A DNA stretch of 29,787 nucleotides from an uncultured Methanobrevibacter sp. (GCF_900314615.1 NZ_OMWA01000029.1:1-29787); one strand, 5' to 3'; shown: positions 21,947-29,787, numbered from the stretch's first letter. Made by a program: numbers and translations. Notes: generated from the letters alone by a model not told the origin.

Positions 21947-22337
21947 AGTCGAATTGAACTTGAGTTTCATTTTGTGGTTGAGTTTCAGGTTGTTTTGGAG
22001 CTGGTGCTTCAGGGATTTGTGGTTCCGGGTTTACTTTTTTCATGTCCCTAGGGTTTATTAACATAATGTCCCCAATAGCTTGAACTTTATCAAAATCAAC
22101 GGTTAATACATCATTTTGGAAAGACCTCATATCATTATCTTCTGGGGATTCACCACGAATACTTCCTAAAAATTGGTTAACAAATCCAGTAGGTCTTCTT
22201 TCTTGTTCAATTGCTCTGACTTGTAATTTTGAAATAGTTCCTAATCTAATATTAAGAACAACATCTTCTACACGACCAACATAATGTCCTGTGTTGGTAT
22301 AAATATCTAAACTGCGTAATTTTGAAACTTCTACCAT
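21945..22337 (-). CDS. PRC-barrel domain protein
   Basis: A 130-residue protein whose first ~100 residues are a PRC-barrel (VSKLRSLDIYTNTGHYVGRVEDVVLNIRLGTISKLQVRAI...DVLTVDFDKVQAIGDIMLIN), the small beta-barrel known from RimM, photosystem H-chain and archaeal proteins linked to cell division or RNA handling. The last ~28 residues are Pro/Glu/Gln-rich (PEPQIPEAPAPKQPETQPQN) and disordered. GGTGT lies before the ATG. Monocistronic, divergent from the tRNA-binding gene at 22495, with a 157-bp AT-rich spacer that must hold both promoters. Confidence 0.85.
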   Translation of the reverse strand: MVEVSKLRSLDIYTNTGHYVGRVEDVVLNIRLGTISKLQVRAIEQERRPTGFVNQFLGSIRGESPEDNDMRSFQNDVLTVDFDKVQAIGDIMLINPRDMKKVNPEPQIPEAPAPKQPETQPQNETQVQFD

Positions 22338-22494
22338 TTTTACACCACAAATAAAATAATAATTAAATAAATATGTATAATTTTATTTAATTGTTAATAT
22401 AAATACTTTATGTTTTTGAAAAAAGCTTTAAATTACAAAAAATTTATTTAATCATAAAATTAAAATAATATTTAGATTAAAAGGAGACTTTAAA

Positions 22495-23217
22495 TTGTGG
22501 GATACAACAAAAGATTATAGAATTTTAGTAGCAAGCAAGGCAAGAGAAAACTATCTGAATCTCATTCCGACAGCATCTTTTAGAGGCAGCTGGAACAAAA
22601 AGCAGGCTGTTGATTTAGGAAAGCAAATGAACAGTGATTTTCAATCATTGACTTACTCTTATTTGGAAGGAGATGAATTGGTAAACTCCCCTGACGTTGA
22701 AGCTTTAAAAGAAAAAGCATTGAAAATTATAGAATATTTAGGTGGAGATGACTGGAATAAAAAGTTTTTAAGCAATGCTCCAAAGGAAGATCGAGAAAAA
22801 ACCCAGGAAAACATTGCAAAAGTAAGATTTTTCCTAGACACAATCATTGGTTTGAAAGACCGTTTGGCATTAGGCCCTATAAATGATCCGATAATGGGCG
22901 TTGACATCAAAGTCGGAGAAGTTATGAGCGTTACCACACATCCTAAAAACGATAATTTAATGCTGTGCAATGTCAATTTGGGAAAACGTGCAATTACTGT
23001 TGTTACCAACGATATGAATGTTAAAGACGACAATAAGGTTGGAGTCTCCTTATTACCTCCACAATCCTTTAGTGACATCGTAAGTGAAGGAATGTTTTTA
23101 GGAATGGACGGAAATATTCTCAAAGATGTTGAGGGAGAACTTGGAGAGATGCCTAAAGGAATTCCAATGGAATCTCTTAATGAAACACGTAATCTCGTGG
23201 AAAATTATTTAAAATAA
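22495..23217 (+). CDS. tRNA-binding (EMAP/OB-fold) domain protein
   Basis: A 240-residue protein with a C-terminal OB-fold of the tRNA-binding type found in MetRS C-terminal or Trbp111 proteins: VGEVMSVTTHPKNDNLMLCNVNLGKRAITVVTNDMNVKDDNKVGVSLLPPQSFSDIVSEGMFLGM (about 137-205). The N-terminal half is helical with no recognised domain. The start is TTG at 22495, preceded by AAGGAG eight bases upstream; no ATG is available before the conserved part. It may deliver tRNAs to synthetases or act as a chaperone; target unknown. Confidence 0.85.
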   Translation: MWDTTKDYRILVASKARENYLNLIPTASFRGSWNKKQAVDLGKQMNSDFQSLTYSYLEGDELVNSPDVEALKEKALKIIEYLGGDDWNKKFLSNAPKEDREKTQENIAKVRFFLDTIIGLKDRLALGPINDPIMGVDIKVGEVMSVTTHPKNDNLMLCNVNLGKRAITVVTNDMNVKDDNKVGVSLLPPQSFSDIVSEGMFLGMDGNILKDVEGELGEMPKGIPMESLNETRNLVENYLK

Positions 23218-23244
23218 GTTTAAAAAACTTATTTTCTTTTTTTT
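23216..23244 (+). terminator. Terminator after the tRNA-binding gene
   Basis: AAGTTT-AAA-AAACTT stem directly at the stop codon, then ATTTTCTTTTTTTT. Confidence 0.65.
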
Positions 23245-23291
23245 AATATTGAGACATTTCCTCAAAAATGTTGAATTAAAAGGCAGAATCA

Positions 23292-24704
23292 CTACCTTAA
23301 ATTCAACCCAATCAGTTTTGTTTTTGTCATTTCCTCAACAGCATATTTAATGCCCTCTTTTCCAACACCACTATTTTTAAATCCACCGAAAGGCATGTTA
23401 TCTGTTCTGAATGTGGATTGCTTATTTACAAAAACAGTTCCTGCTTCAATTTCCCGGACGCATCTCATTGCATTTGAATAATCATTTGTAAATACTCCTG
23501 CCTGAAGACCATAATCAGTATCATTGGCCACACTGATTGCCTCATCAACTGAGTCCACATGAATAATCGGTGCTACCGGACCGAATGTTTCATTTACAAC
23601 CAGATCCATATCTGCTGTGACGTTATCGATTACTGTGGCTTCATAAAATGCACCGTCACGATTGCCTCCAGTCAATATTCGAGCACCTTTTTGAACTGCA
23701 TTGTTTACTGTTTCTTCAACCTGAATTGCTGCTTTTTCTGATATCAGAGTTCCCAATGTTGTGGATTCATCCAAAGGATTACCCATCACCAGCCTTTCAG
23801 CTTTTTCAACCAGCTTTTTGGCAAATTCCTTTGAGATATCCTCCTGAACAATGATTCTTTTAACTCCCATACATACCTGACCTGCATTTAAAAATGCGCC
23901 GTTGATTGCTCCCTGAACTGCCTTATCAACATCAGCATCATTTAAAACAATCATAGGATCATTTCCGCCAAGTTCAAGAGTAACCTTTTTCATTCCGGCC
24001 TTTTGTGAAATCATAAGCCCGGTTGTTACACTTCCTGTAAATGATATCTTATTAACATCGGGAGAAGTGACCAGGTAATCTCCGACTTCAGAACCGTATC
24101 CTGTTACAGTATTTACAACACCGTCCGGAAACTCTTCGTTTAAAAGTTCAGCGAATTTCATCACGGTCAGAGGAGACTGTGTCGGAGGCTTTATGATAAC
24201 CGTATTTTTGCATGCAATTGCAGGAGCAATCTTATGGATTGTTAAATTCAGAGGATAGTTAAATGGAGTTATAGCTGCAACGACACCTAAGGGAAGGCGC
24301 TGAGTGAATGCAAAAAATCCCTTGCCGTTCAAACCGGCATCCAATGGTACGCTTTCACCATAAATTCTTTTTGCCTCTTCGGCTGCAAGTTTTAAAGTTT
24401 CAATTGACCTGTCCAGTTCAACCAATGATTCATTAATCGGTTTTCCAACCTCCAAAGTCAATAATCTTGCAAAATCTTCACGATTGTCCTTTAATTTTTC
24501 AACAGCATTGAAAAGATTGTTTGATACCTTGAATGCAGACATCTCACACAAACTGTCTTTTGCATCATTAGCCTGCCTGATTGCCAAATCTGCAGTTTGT
24601 CTGTGAGCAATAGGGACAGTATCGATTACTTCATTATTAAACGGGTTTTTTACTTCTTCCAAATCATCGCCTGAAACGTGTTTTCCACCAATCAGCATAT
24701 CCAT
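23292..24704 (-). CDS. cofA: NAD(P)-dependent aldehyde dehydrogenase, probable lactaldehyde dehydrogenase
   Basis: A 470-residue aldehyde dehydrogenase with full catalytic set: ITPFNYPLN (Asn149), the Glu of VTLELGGNDP (Glu244) and the nucleophile in NAGQVCMGVKR (Cys278), plus NETFGPVAP and PFGGFKNSG. Methanogen relatives (MJ1411 type) oxidise lactaldehyde to lactate for the F420 side chain, and this length and NPFNNEVI-type N-terminus fit that group; the assignment to CofA is by family knowledge, not by context. AGGTGATA lies before the ATG. Monocistronic, 49 bp from the divergent TMEM175 pair. Confidence 0.85.
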   Translation of the reverse strand: MDMLIGGKHVSGDDLEEVKNPFNNEVIDTVPIAHRQTADLAIRQANDAKDSLCEMSAFKVSNNLFNAVEKLKDNREDFARLLTLEVGKPINESLVELDRSIETLKLAAEEAKRIYGESVPLDAGLNGKGFFAFTQRLPLGVVAAITPFNYPLNLTIHKIAPAIACKNTVIIKPPTQSPLTVMKFAELLNEEFPDGVVNTVTGYGSEVGDYLVTSPDVNKISFTGSVTTGLMISQKAGMKKVTLELGGNDPMIVLNDADVDKAVQGAINGAFLNAGQVCMGVKRIIVQEDISKEFAKKLVEKAERLVMGNPLDESTTLGTLISEKAAIQVEETVNNAVQKGARILTGGNRDGAFYEATVIDNVTADMDLVVNETFGPVAPIIHVDSVDEAISVANDTDYGLQAGVFTNDYSNAMRCVREIEAGTVFVNKQSTFRTDNMPFGGFKNSGVGKEGIKYAVEEMTKTKLIGLNLR

Positions 24705-24753
24705 TTTATCACCTGTTAAATATTTTTATAACTTGAAATTAAAATAATATACT

Positions 24754-25335
24754 ATGCAAACAAATAGATTCGAAACATTTTTTGATGCGATTATTGCAAT
24801 CATCATAACTGTTTTGGTTTTAAAAATTCCGCAGCCTGCAACACCAACTCTTGCAGGCATTATGGAGCTTAATTCAATCTATATTGCATATCTGATTAGT
24901 TTTTTAATTTTATTCAATATCTGGTATGCAAACCATAACCTATTTCAGGTAGTTGACAATATCAGCAACAGGGCAGTCTGGACTTATGGAATAATGACAT
25001 TTGCAATTTCACTTCTTCCGTATTTTACAATCTGGCTTGCAAACAATGTCTATTCAGTTCCTGCAGAAACCATGTTCGGAGTTATTTTTATTGTGACACA
25101 TATTCTGAATACATTTGCTACACATGAAATATACAGAAGTAACCTGTATAATAAACAGTTACTTGCAATAAACAACGACAGCTATTATTTTAATCTGCCT
25201 TTAGTTGTTCTGGCAATAGGATTCATCCTAACCTACACAGTATTCATTCCGGGGATTTACTTTGCCTGTTTGATTTCAATTATAATGTGGATTGCAATAG
25301 GCAGAGTTATGAGGAGTGATGATGATGGAAACTGA
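24754..25335 (+). CDS. TMEM175-like (DUF1211) potassium channel subunit 1
   Basis: A 193-residue membrane protein with six predicted helices. The first helix carries the TMEM175 family signature RFETFFDAIIAIIITVLVLKI (Arg5, Phe6, Asp11), and the conserved FNIWYANHNLF pattern follows in the third helix. Prokaryotic family members are tetrameric K+ leak channels with hydrophobic Ile/Leu filter residues in helix 1. No Shine-Dalgarno is seen; a TATA-like TTTTTATAACTTG (24723-24735) lies about 25 bases before the ATG, implying a leaderless mRNA. The 3' end overlaps the next paralogue. Confidence 0.85.
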   Translation: MQTNRFETFFDAIIAIIITVLVLKIPQPATPTLAGIMELNSIYIAYLISFLILFNIWYANHNLFQVVDNISNRAVWTYGIMTFAISLLPYFTIWLANNVYSVPAETMFGVIFIVTHILNTFATHEIYRSNLYNKQLLAINNDSYYFNLPLVVLAIGFILTYTVFIPGIYFACLISIIMWIAIGRVMRSDDDGN

Positions 25336-25888
25336 AAGGTTTGAAGCACTGATTGATGCAATTCTTGCAATTATCATTACAATCATTGTTTTGGAAATTC
25401 CGCTTGCGGCTTCAGGCAGCTGGGAAGCACTGTTTGAGATAAAATATGAATTTGCAATTTATGCAATCAGTTTTATTGTGTGCTTTAACTTCTGGAACTT
25501 CAACAACAATATTTTCAGCATTGTAAATAAAATTGATAACAAAGTCATCTGGACAATGGGAATTTCACTGTTTGTATTATCATTACTGCCTTACCTGACA
25601 ACTTTTGTTGCTGAAAATTTCTATGTATTTTTCCCGCAATTTTTATATGGATTAAATTTCATCGTTACCGCAGTATTGTCACTGATTATCGGAACATTCC
25701 TAAAACAAGCCGATCCCGGAAATATTGCACTGCAGATTGCTATAAAACCTCAGCCAATGTACAGTACAATAATTATAGTTGCTGCGGGAATGCTGATAGG
25801 TTATTTCGCATATCCCCCTGCAATAATTATATGTTGTCTTCTATCAATAATTGGCGTGTGGACCATTCCAAAATTAATTAACGTTTAA
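25325..25888 (+). CDS. TMEM175-like (DUF1211) potassium channel subunit 2
   Basis: Second TMEM175-type protein (187 aa from METERFEALIDAILAI). It keeps the RF-x4-DAI-x-AIIIT signature and the FNFWNFNNNIF motif but is clearly diverged from its neighbour. The gene overlaps the upstream stop by 11 bp; GAGGAGTGATG serves as ribosome-binding site inside the upstream gene. Three consecutive ATG codons (25319, 25322, 25325) make the exact start ambiguous; 25325 has the best spacing. Tight coupling of two different subunits suggests a heteromeric channel, comparable to the two-repeat animal protein. Confidence 0.85.
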   Translation: METERFEALIDAILAIIITIIVLEIPLAASGSWEALFEIKYEFAIYAISFIVCFNFWNFNNNIFSIVNKIDNKVIWTMGISLFVLSLLPYLTTFVAENFYVFFPQFLYGLNFIVTAVLSLIIGTFLKQADPGNIALQIAIKPQPMYSTIIIVAAGMLIGYFAYPPAIIICCLLSIIGVWTIPKLINV

Positions 25889-25891
25889 TAG

Positions 25892-25935
25892 GGCATTGAT
25901 TAATTTTAATGCCTTAATTTTTTAAAAAATAAAAA
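25892..25935. terminator. Terminator between convergent genes
   Basis: GGCATT (25892-25897) pairs with AATGCC (25908-25913) followed by TTAATTTTTT on the plus strand; on the minus strand T-runs (TTTTTTTTATTTTTT, about 25920-25940) serve the DUF4013 gene. Confidence 0.55.
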
Positions 25936-25949
25936 AAAGAGAGGTTTAT

Positions 25950-26660
25950 TTATACATTGGAGTATAATAAACCAGCAGCTCTAGCTGCGAAGAATACTAA
26001 GTAAATACCTAAAGCACCTAAAAATATTCCTCCGACTGTTGAATTCCAACCGGAAATGAAACCGCCTATTATGGATAATAGGAAAGCAATTAAAGCTACG
26101 ATAACAATAAAGACGATTAATTTTAAAATGCCTACTTTTGTGATATCTCCTATAGCATCACCAATTGATAAAGCATAACCTATATCTTCAGTTTTAGCTA
26201 ATCTGCATTCAGCCATAAATGCTGCAAGACCGAAAATTACAAATAATATGAATTCAATTACCATTGCTAACCAGTGCTGGAATATAATTGCTAAAATTGC
26301 AGAAATGATAATTGGAATGATGAAATAAACCAATTGAACAATAGTTAATTTAAAACCATTGAAAAATTGCCTTACAAAATCAAGTCCAGGAGCATCAAAA
26401 GATCTGTCAATTCCGTATTTAATTATATCCAATTGATAACCGGAAATAGCAAATGAAATTATCACTGCAACAATAAATCCGATAACAGCGGATCCCATTG
26501 CAGCCGCAAGATTTGAAGCTGCAGCGCTGGCAGCCGCAGCACCCATGGATCCCACCCATACAATACCTAATATAATACCTAAAATGAGATATATAATCAA
26601 TGCTTTAATATTATGAAAGGGATAAACTAAAGCATCACTAATAATTTCCATTAATTCCAT
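25950..26660 (-). CDS. DUF4013 family membrane protein
   Basis: A 236-residue hydrophobic protein with about six helices, starting with a short amphipathic segment (MELMEIISDALVYPFHNIKALIIYLILGIILGIV), an unusual Ala-rich stretch (GAAAASAAASNLAAAMGSAV, about 40-59) and then typical DUF4013 pattern (ISGYQLDIIKYGIDRSFDAPGLDF, a cytosolic loop). Such proteins are abundant in Methanobrevibacter and Methanosphaera, with no known function. AAAGGTGA lies before the ATG; a TATA-like ATATTTAAATACT (26729-26742) would give a leader of about 50 bases. Monocistronic. Confidence 0.75.
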   Translation of the reverse strand: MELMEIISDALVYPFHNIKALIIYLILGIILGIVWVGSMGAAAASAAASNLAAAMGSAVIGFIVAVIISFAISGYQLDIIKYGIDRSFDAPGLDFVRQFFNGFKLTIVQLVYFIIPIIISAILAIIFQHWLAMVIEFILFVIFGLAAFMAECRLAKTEDIGYALSIGDAIGDITKVGILKLIVFIVIVALIAFLLSIIGGFISGWNSTVGGIFLGALGIYLVFFAARAAGLLYSNV

Positions 26661-26861
26661 TTTTTCTTCACCTTTAATTTTTTTAATAGAAAAAACTCTA
26701 TTTGAGCTTAATAAAAATTATATAATTAATAGTATTTAAATATTTTAACTTAAAAGAAAGGAAGAAATCACCAAAAAATTAAAAAAATGTTTAAAAATAA
26801 TGAATAAACAATTAAAATAACTATAACCGTGATTATTCATGCTACAATTACGCCTGATTTT
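26661..26861. other. AT-rich intergenic region
   Basis: Contains the DUF4013 promoter (see that gene) and, on the minus strand from 26861 down, T-rich tracts that probably end the BASS transporter transcript (for example CATTTTTTTAATTTTTTGG near 26770-26790). No ORF or RNA structure is recognised. Confidence 0.4.
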
Positions 26862-27806
26862 TTAATCAGTGAAATATCTTCTGAAAAGATATGCAAGAAT
26901 TGAACCTGCAAAGTTCTGCCAGACAGAATATAATGCTCCGGGAACAGTTGCCTGGGCAAGATTTGGGAAATGAGTCTTTGCAAGACTTGTTGACAATCCA
27001 GAATTTTGAAAAGCAATTTCAATTGCTATGGTAACCATGTGTTTTTTCTTCATTCCCACAAGATACCCTGCAGCAAATCCTAAAAGCATTGCCAGGAAAT
27101 ACTGGAGAATAATAACGACGATAATTATCCCTGATGAAGTAAAGATTGCCTGTTTATTTGCTCCGACAACCCCTGCAACAATCAGACAGATTACAATTGA
27201 AGATAAAGCCGGCAGATAATCTTTCAGCTTTTCACAGAAGTTAGGGAATTTATAATTCAATAGCAGTCCAATAACAATCGGGATGATAACAATCTGAATG
27301 ATTGATATGAACATTTCTGTAGGATTGAATGGAATATGATTGCCTATAATCAATAATGTGATTATTGGAGTCAATATCGGTGAAAGCAATGTGGAAATAG
27401 CCGTTAGAGAAACAGATAATGCAACATCACCTTTTGCAAGAAATGTGATTACATCAGATGCAGTTCCTCCAGGAACAGTTCCAACCAGAATCAAACCAAC
27501 AGTTAAAGCCAAATCCAGAGAAAAAATACTTGCAAGAGCAAATGCAATAATAGGCATTATAACATATTGAGCTGAAATACCAACAATGATTTCTTTAGGG
27601 CTTTTAAAAACATCAAGAAAGTTGTTTAACTTAAGTGTAGTTCCCATTGTAAAAAGAACCAAACTTAAAAGCAGATTCAAAATGTTTATCCCATTATATT
27701 TGCTTAAAACCCAGTTGAATGAATTTGGATATGTTAATGAAACAATAATTGCCACCAACATTATTGCAAAAAAATACTTTTCAATGAATTTGAAAATTCG
27801 TATCAT
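26862..27806 (-). CDS. Bile acid:sodium symporter (BASS) family transporter
   Basis: A 314-residue secondary transporter with nine or ten helices. Family marks: LSLVLFTMGTTLKLNNFLDVFKSPKEI, QYVIMPIIAFALA, LILVGTVPGGTASDVITFLAKGDVALSVSLT (the crossing helix region with the sodium site) and EIAFQNSGLSTSLAKTHFP (the second crossover, with the conserved Gln-Asn). It would couple Na+ entry to uptake of an organic anion, for example pantothenate or a 2-oxo acid, as in bacterial YocS/PanS-type members; the substrate is unknown. It starts 23 bp after the pilin gene without a clear Shine-Dalgarno and may be part of that transcript or leaderless. Confidence 0.88.
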   Translation of the reverse strand: MIRIFKFIEKYFFAIMLVAIIVSLTYPNSFNWVLSKYNGINILNLLLSLVLFTMGTTLKLNNFLDVFKSPKEIIVGISAQYVIMPIIAFALASIFSLDLALTVGLILVGTVPGGTASDVITFLAKGDVALSVSLTAISTLLSPILTPIITLLIIGNHIPFNPTEMFISIIQIVIIPIVIGLLLNYKFPNFCEKLKDYLPALSSIVICLIVAGVVGANKQAIFTSSGIIIVVIILQYFLAMLLGFAAGYLVGMKKKHMVTIAIEIAFQNSGLSTSLAKTHFPNLAQATVPGALYSVWQNFAGSILAYLFRRYFTD

Positions 27807-27829
27807 AGTTTAAATATTCATTTTTCAAA

Positions 27830-28009
27830 TTAAAAATACTTTTCTAAAATTTTAAGTTCCCTATTGAATTCATTAACCTCTTTAGATGCAATCTCATCAC
27901 TTAAATCACTTACATAATTATTGTACATATAGATTGCAAGCAAAACCACCACAATTATTCCTCCAAAAAGCAAAATGAACTCAGCAGAACCCTGACCTTT
28001 ATTATCCAT
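27830..28009 (-). CDS. Class III signal-peptide (DUF361-type) pilin, 59 aa
   Basis: A small protein: MDNKGQGSAEFILLFGGIIV then VVLLAIYMYNNYVSDLSDEI and a charged C-terminal tail ending LKILEKYF. KG-QGSAEFILL is a class III signal peptide (Q-x-S-x-E-x-x-x-L right after a Lys-Gly), so it should be cut before Gln6 by the archaeal EppA-type prepilin peptidase, leaving a hydrophobic N-terminal helix that packs in the pilus core. The gene overlaps the TadC-like stop by one base as TAATG, meaning translational coupling. At 59 residues it may be a minor pilin; it is easy to miss. Confidence 0.85.
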   Translation of the reverse strand: MDNKGQGSAEFILLFGGIIVVVLLAIYMYNNYVSDLSDEIASKEVNEFNRELKILEKYF

Positions 28010-28935
28010 TAGAATCCCCCCATAAGAATTTCAGCTCCGAAGGTTGAAATAATATAAAAGATACCAAAGGAGGCCGCAAGCAAAGGCAGCGAGAACTTGA
28101 ATCCTTTTTTAATGTCCCCATACATTATTATACTTATTATAAAACCCACCAGAAGCGAATGAATGATTAAGTAAATTTCACCGGCTACCGGAGCCGTCAA
28201 AATAATTTCAGAATCCATTCCATAGTTCTGCATAAATCCTGAATAAACTCCAACCATACCAATTGCAAAAGGCGTTGCTATAATCGCTGAAATTATTAAA
28301 AACATGACAGACATCATGACTGCAGATTTTCTCTCACGTTTAAGTGCCATTAAATCTCTTAAATCATCAGAAACATCAGAAAGTACTGTTGAAATGCTTG
28401 ATCCGCTTTTACGCCCATCCAAAATAATTGCAAAAATTCTCTCCAGTTCCCTGGATTTTAATCTTTTGCTCATTGCACGCCATGCTTCATCGAAATTACG
28501 CCCCATACGAATTTCTATAATGGTTCTACGCATTTCATCGTAAAGCGGCCCTTCACCATACTGAGACATGTCCCCCATGGCATTTTCGAAGCTGAGTCCT
28601 ACCTGCAGCATGCTTGACAGCTGCCTTAAAAAATCAGGAGCTGTTTTTTCAATTTCCTGTGCCCTTCTCTCCTGCTGGACAACAACATATGTGAAAAGTC
28701 CCGGAATTGCAAAAAATGGTACGATCAATACTGAAACAGGCAAGCCGAAAAAGGTTATTGTTACTCCAAGAACAATTTCCGAAATCATGATAAAAATTAT
28801 AAGTATTGCTAAAACTTTACTTGCTTCTGTAAAAATTGCCCCACTCAGCAAAAATTCCTGCAATTTAGATAAATACTTTTCAGATATAATATTGTCCAAA
28901 AATATAGCCAAATTAGTTATTAATTTTAATTTCAT
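28009..28935 (-). CDS. tadC: TadC-like type II secretion/pilus platform protein
   Basis: A 308-residue inner-membrane protein of the GspF/TadC family, which anchors the pilus assembly ATPase. It has an N-terminal helix pair (VLAILIIFIMISEIVLGVTITFFG; VLIVPFFAIPGLFTYVVV), the cytosolic segment with the family pattern (PDFLRQLSSMLQVGLSFENAMGDM... RMGRNFDEAWRAMSKRLKSRELERIFAIILDGRKSGSSISTVLSDVSDDLR) and C-terminal helices. TATA CTTTATATGC (28958-28967) lies about 25 bases upstream, so the mRNA may be leaderless. The next gene is the coupled pilin. No assembly ATPase (TadA) is in the window. Confidence 0.85.
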   Translation of the reverse strand: MKLKLITNLAIFLDNIISEKYLSKLQEFLLSGAIFTEASKVLAILIIFIMISEIVLGVTITFFGLPVSVLIVPFFAIPGLFTYVVVQQERRAQEIEKTAPDFLRQLSSMLQVGLSFENAMGDMSQYGEGPLYDEMRRTIIEIRMGRNFDEAWRAMSKRLKSRELERIFAIILDGRKSGSSISTVLSDVSDDLRDLMALKRERKSAVMMSVMFLIISAIIATPFAIGMVGVYSGFMQNYGMDSEIILTAPVAGEIYLIIHSLLVGFIISIIMYGDIKKGFKFSLPLLAASFGIFYIISTFGAEILMGGF

Positions 28936-28957
28936 GAAATAATATTAGAACTAAAAG

Positions 28958-28967
28958 CATATAAAGT
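28958..28967 (-). promoter_or_regulatory. TATA box of the tadC-pilin transcript
   Basis: Minus strand CTTTATATGC, centred about 27 bases before the tadC ATG at 28935, which implies a leaderless transcript; no Shine-Dalgarno is present. The rest of 28968-29089 is AT-rich with nothing recognisable. Confidence 0.5.
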
Positions 28968-29089
28968 GTTGGTTGTATTTCAAAGCAATTTTAGAAAGTG
29001 AAAACAATAGTTATAAATCTATAAAATAATTAAATATTTGATTAAATTAACACAATATAACCAAAGAACATATGAACAAATAATAATCA

Positions 29090-29132
29090 AATTCAAAAAG
29101 TAAAAAAGTTAGAAGAGAATAGAATCTCTTCT
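29090..29132 (-). terminator. Terminator after the adhesin gene
   Basis: AGAAGAGA (29111-29118) and TCTCTTCT (29125-29132) form a perfect 8-bp stem overlapping the stop codon, followed on the minus strand by CTTTTTTACTTTTTG. Confidence 0.65.
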
Positions 29133-29787
29133 ATTTGATTGTAATTTTAACTTTTTTGGATGACGCTTTATAGGTATTGTCGCCATCGTATTTTATTACT
29201 GCTGTGAATTTGCCTTTTTTGGTTATCTTAAGGCTGAAAGTAGCCTGACCTTTAGCATTTGTTTTAGCAGTATATGTTTTACCGTTGATTTTCAAGGTAA
29301 CCTTTTTACCGGATGCAAGGTAGGTTTTACCGTCAATGGATGCGCCTTTAATGGTTTTTAAAGTAACAGTGTATTTTTTGGTTTTAGCACTTGCCTTGAA
29401 AGTCTTTGCACTTGCAGAAATTGAAGTAGGTTTCTTTTCGATAGTTACTTTAAATACTTTCATGGTTGCATTGTAGTCATCATCATCTAAAAATACAACA
29501 ACAAAGGTGTAAAGACCTGCGTTTTTGAGGTTAATCTGAACATTTGCAAAACCGTTAGCATCAGTAGTTCTGTTTAAGGTCACACCATTATAACCGATGA
29601 AAACTGTTTTATTTGCTAAAGGATTGCCATCTGCATCTGTAAGCTGTACAGTGAAATTGTTACCTCTTTCACCCTCATAATAGTCACATGCGTACTGTGT
29701 GAAGTCCTCTCCTACAATAACTGTGGACTGTCTTTGAGGAGTAGCCAATTTAATTGTAATATTAGACCCGACATAATCCTCACTGCC
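29131..29787 (-). CDS. C-terminal part of an adhesin-like protein with Ig-like domains
   Basis: The frame is open to the window edge (position 29787), so only the last 218 residues are seen. Two bacterial-Ig-like repeats are visible: FTVQLTDADGNPLANKTVFIGYNGVTLNRTTDANGFANVQINL (beta-sandwich with the NPLANKTV and GFANVQI marks) and KYTVTLKTIKGASIDGKTYL...KVTLKINGKTYTAKTNAKGQATFSLKITKKGKFTAVIKYDGDNTYKA. Four N-x-S/T sequons (NIT, NFT, NRT, NAT) and an N-terminal aromatic stretch fit a surface protein. The final ~100 residues are Lys/Thr-rich and basic. Such giant adhesin-like proteins are a hallmark of Methanobrevibacter and Methanosphaera. There is no membrane anchor at the C-terminus in view; the protein may bind the pseudomurein wall by other means. 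Confidence 0.85.
   Translation of the reverse strand, partial: GSEDYVGSNITIKLATPQRQSTVIVGEDFTQYACDYYEGERGNNFTVQLTDADGNPLANKTVFIGYNGVTLNRTTDANGFANVQINLKNAGLYTFVVVFLDDDDYNATMKVFKVTIEKKPTSISASAKTFKASAKTKKYTVTLKTIKGASIDGKTYLASGKKVTLKINGKTYTAKTNAKGQATFSLKITKKGKFTAVIKYDGDNTYKASSKKVKITIK

Noticed and set aside
26837..27022. Small minus-strand frame at the end of the BASS gene
   Set aside because: It overlaps the transporter in another frame and has no coding character.
27830..28009. Segment after tadC as empty intergenic DNA
   Set aside because: Reading it codon by codon gives a complete 59-residue class III pilin, so it was kept as a gene.

Overview
The window reads as part of a methanogen chromosome of the Methanobacteriales, most likely Methanobrevibacter or a close relative. 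The evidence is low GC, AT-rich TATA-type promoters, GGTGAT/GGAGG ribosome-binding sites, an A-type ATP synthase operon in the order H-I-K-E-C-F-A with a duplicated K subunit, archaeal TiaS and Thg1, a CofA-type aldehyde dehydrogenase, DUF4013 and TMEM175 membrane proteins, an archaeal class III pilin, and the C-terminal end of an Ig-like adhesin-like protein. The genus is inferred, not proven.

Layout. 1-5076 (minus): energy conservation operon atpH-I-K-E-C-F and the first codons of atpA. 5192-6263: three small proteins of unknown function. 6265-10810 (minus): an unusual metabolic cluster read as MmgE/PrpD, U32-like barrel, class I fumarase alpha-like protein, citryl-CoA lyase/citrate synthase-like protein, nitroreductase. 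10900-13869 (minus): two tandem copies of a two-gene DUF3100 membrane transporter, probably feeding that cluster. 14085-17872: tiaS and a divergent HTH regulator, a Cys-rich protein, a TIM-barrel protein and a UPF0145 protein. 18067-22337: serA, a JAMM-type metalloprotease, thg1, nadX and a PRC-barrel protein. 22495-25888: a tRNA-binding OB-fold protein, lactaldehyde-type dehydrogenase and two tandem TMEM175-like channels. 25950-29787 (minus): a DUF4013 membrane protein, a BASS-type transporter, a class III signal-peptide pilin (59 aa, easily overlooked) translationally coupled to a TadC-like pilus platform gene, and an adhesin running off the window.

Two things stand out. First, four genes (tiaS, both DUF3100 genes, the 16730-17524 TIM-barrel gene) have conserved or clearly coding N-termini that contain no ATG/GTG/TTG, yet each has a strong Shine-Dalgarno a few bases before an in-frame ATT; this suggests AUU initiation. 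Second, the PrpD/citryl-CoA lyase/fumarase-alpha/U32/nitroreductase cluster with its duplicated transporter looks like an uncharacterised pathway for a tricarboxylate or branched dicarboxylate. The remaining regions are ordinary housekeeping genes with short intergenic gaps. No tRNA, rRNA, CRISPR array or insertion sequence was recognised.
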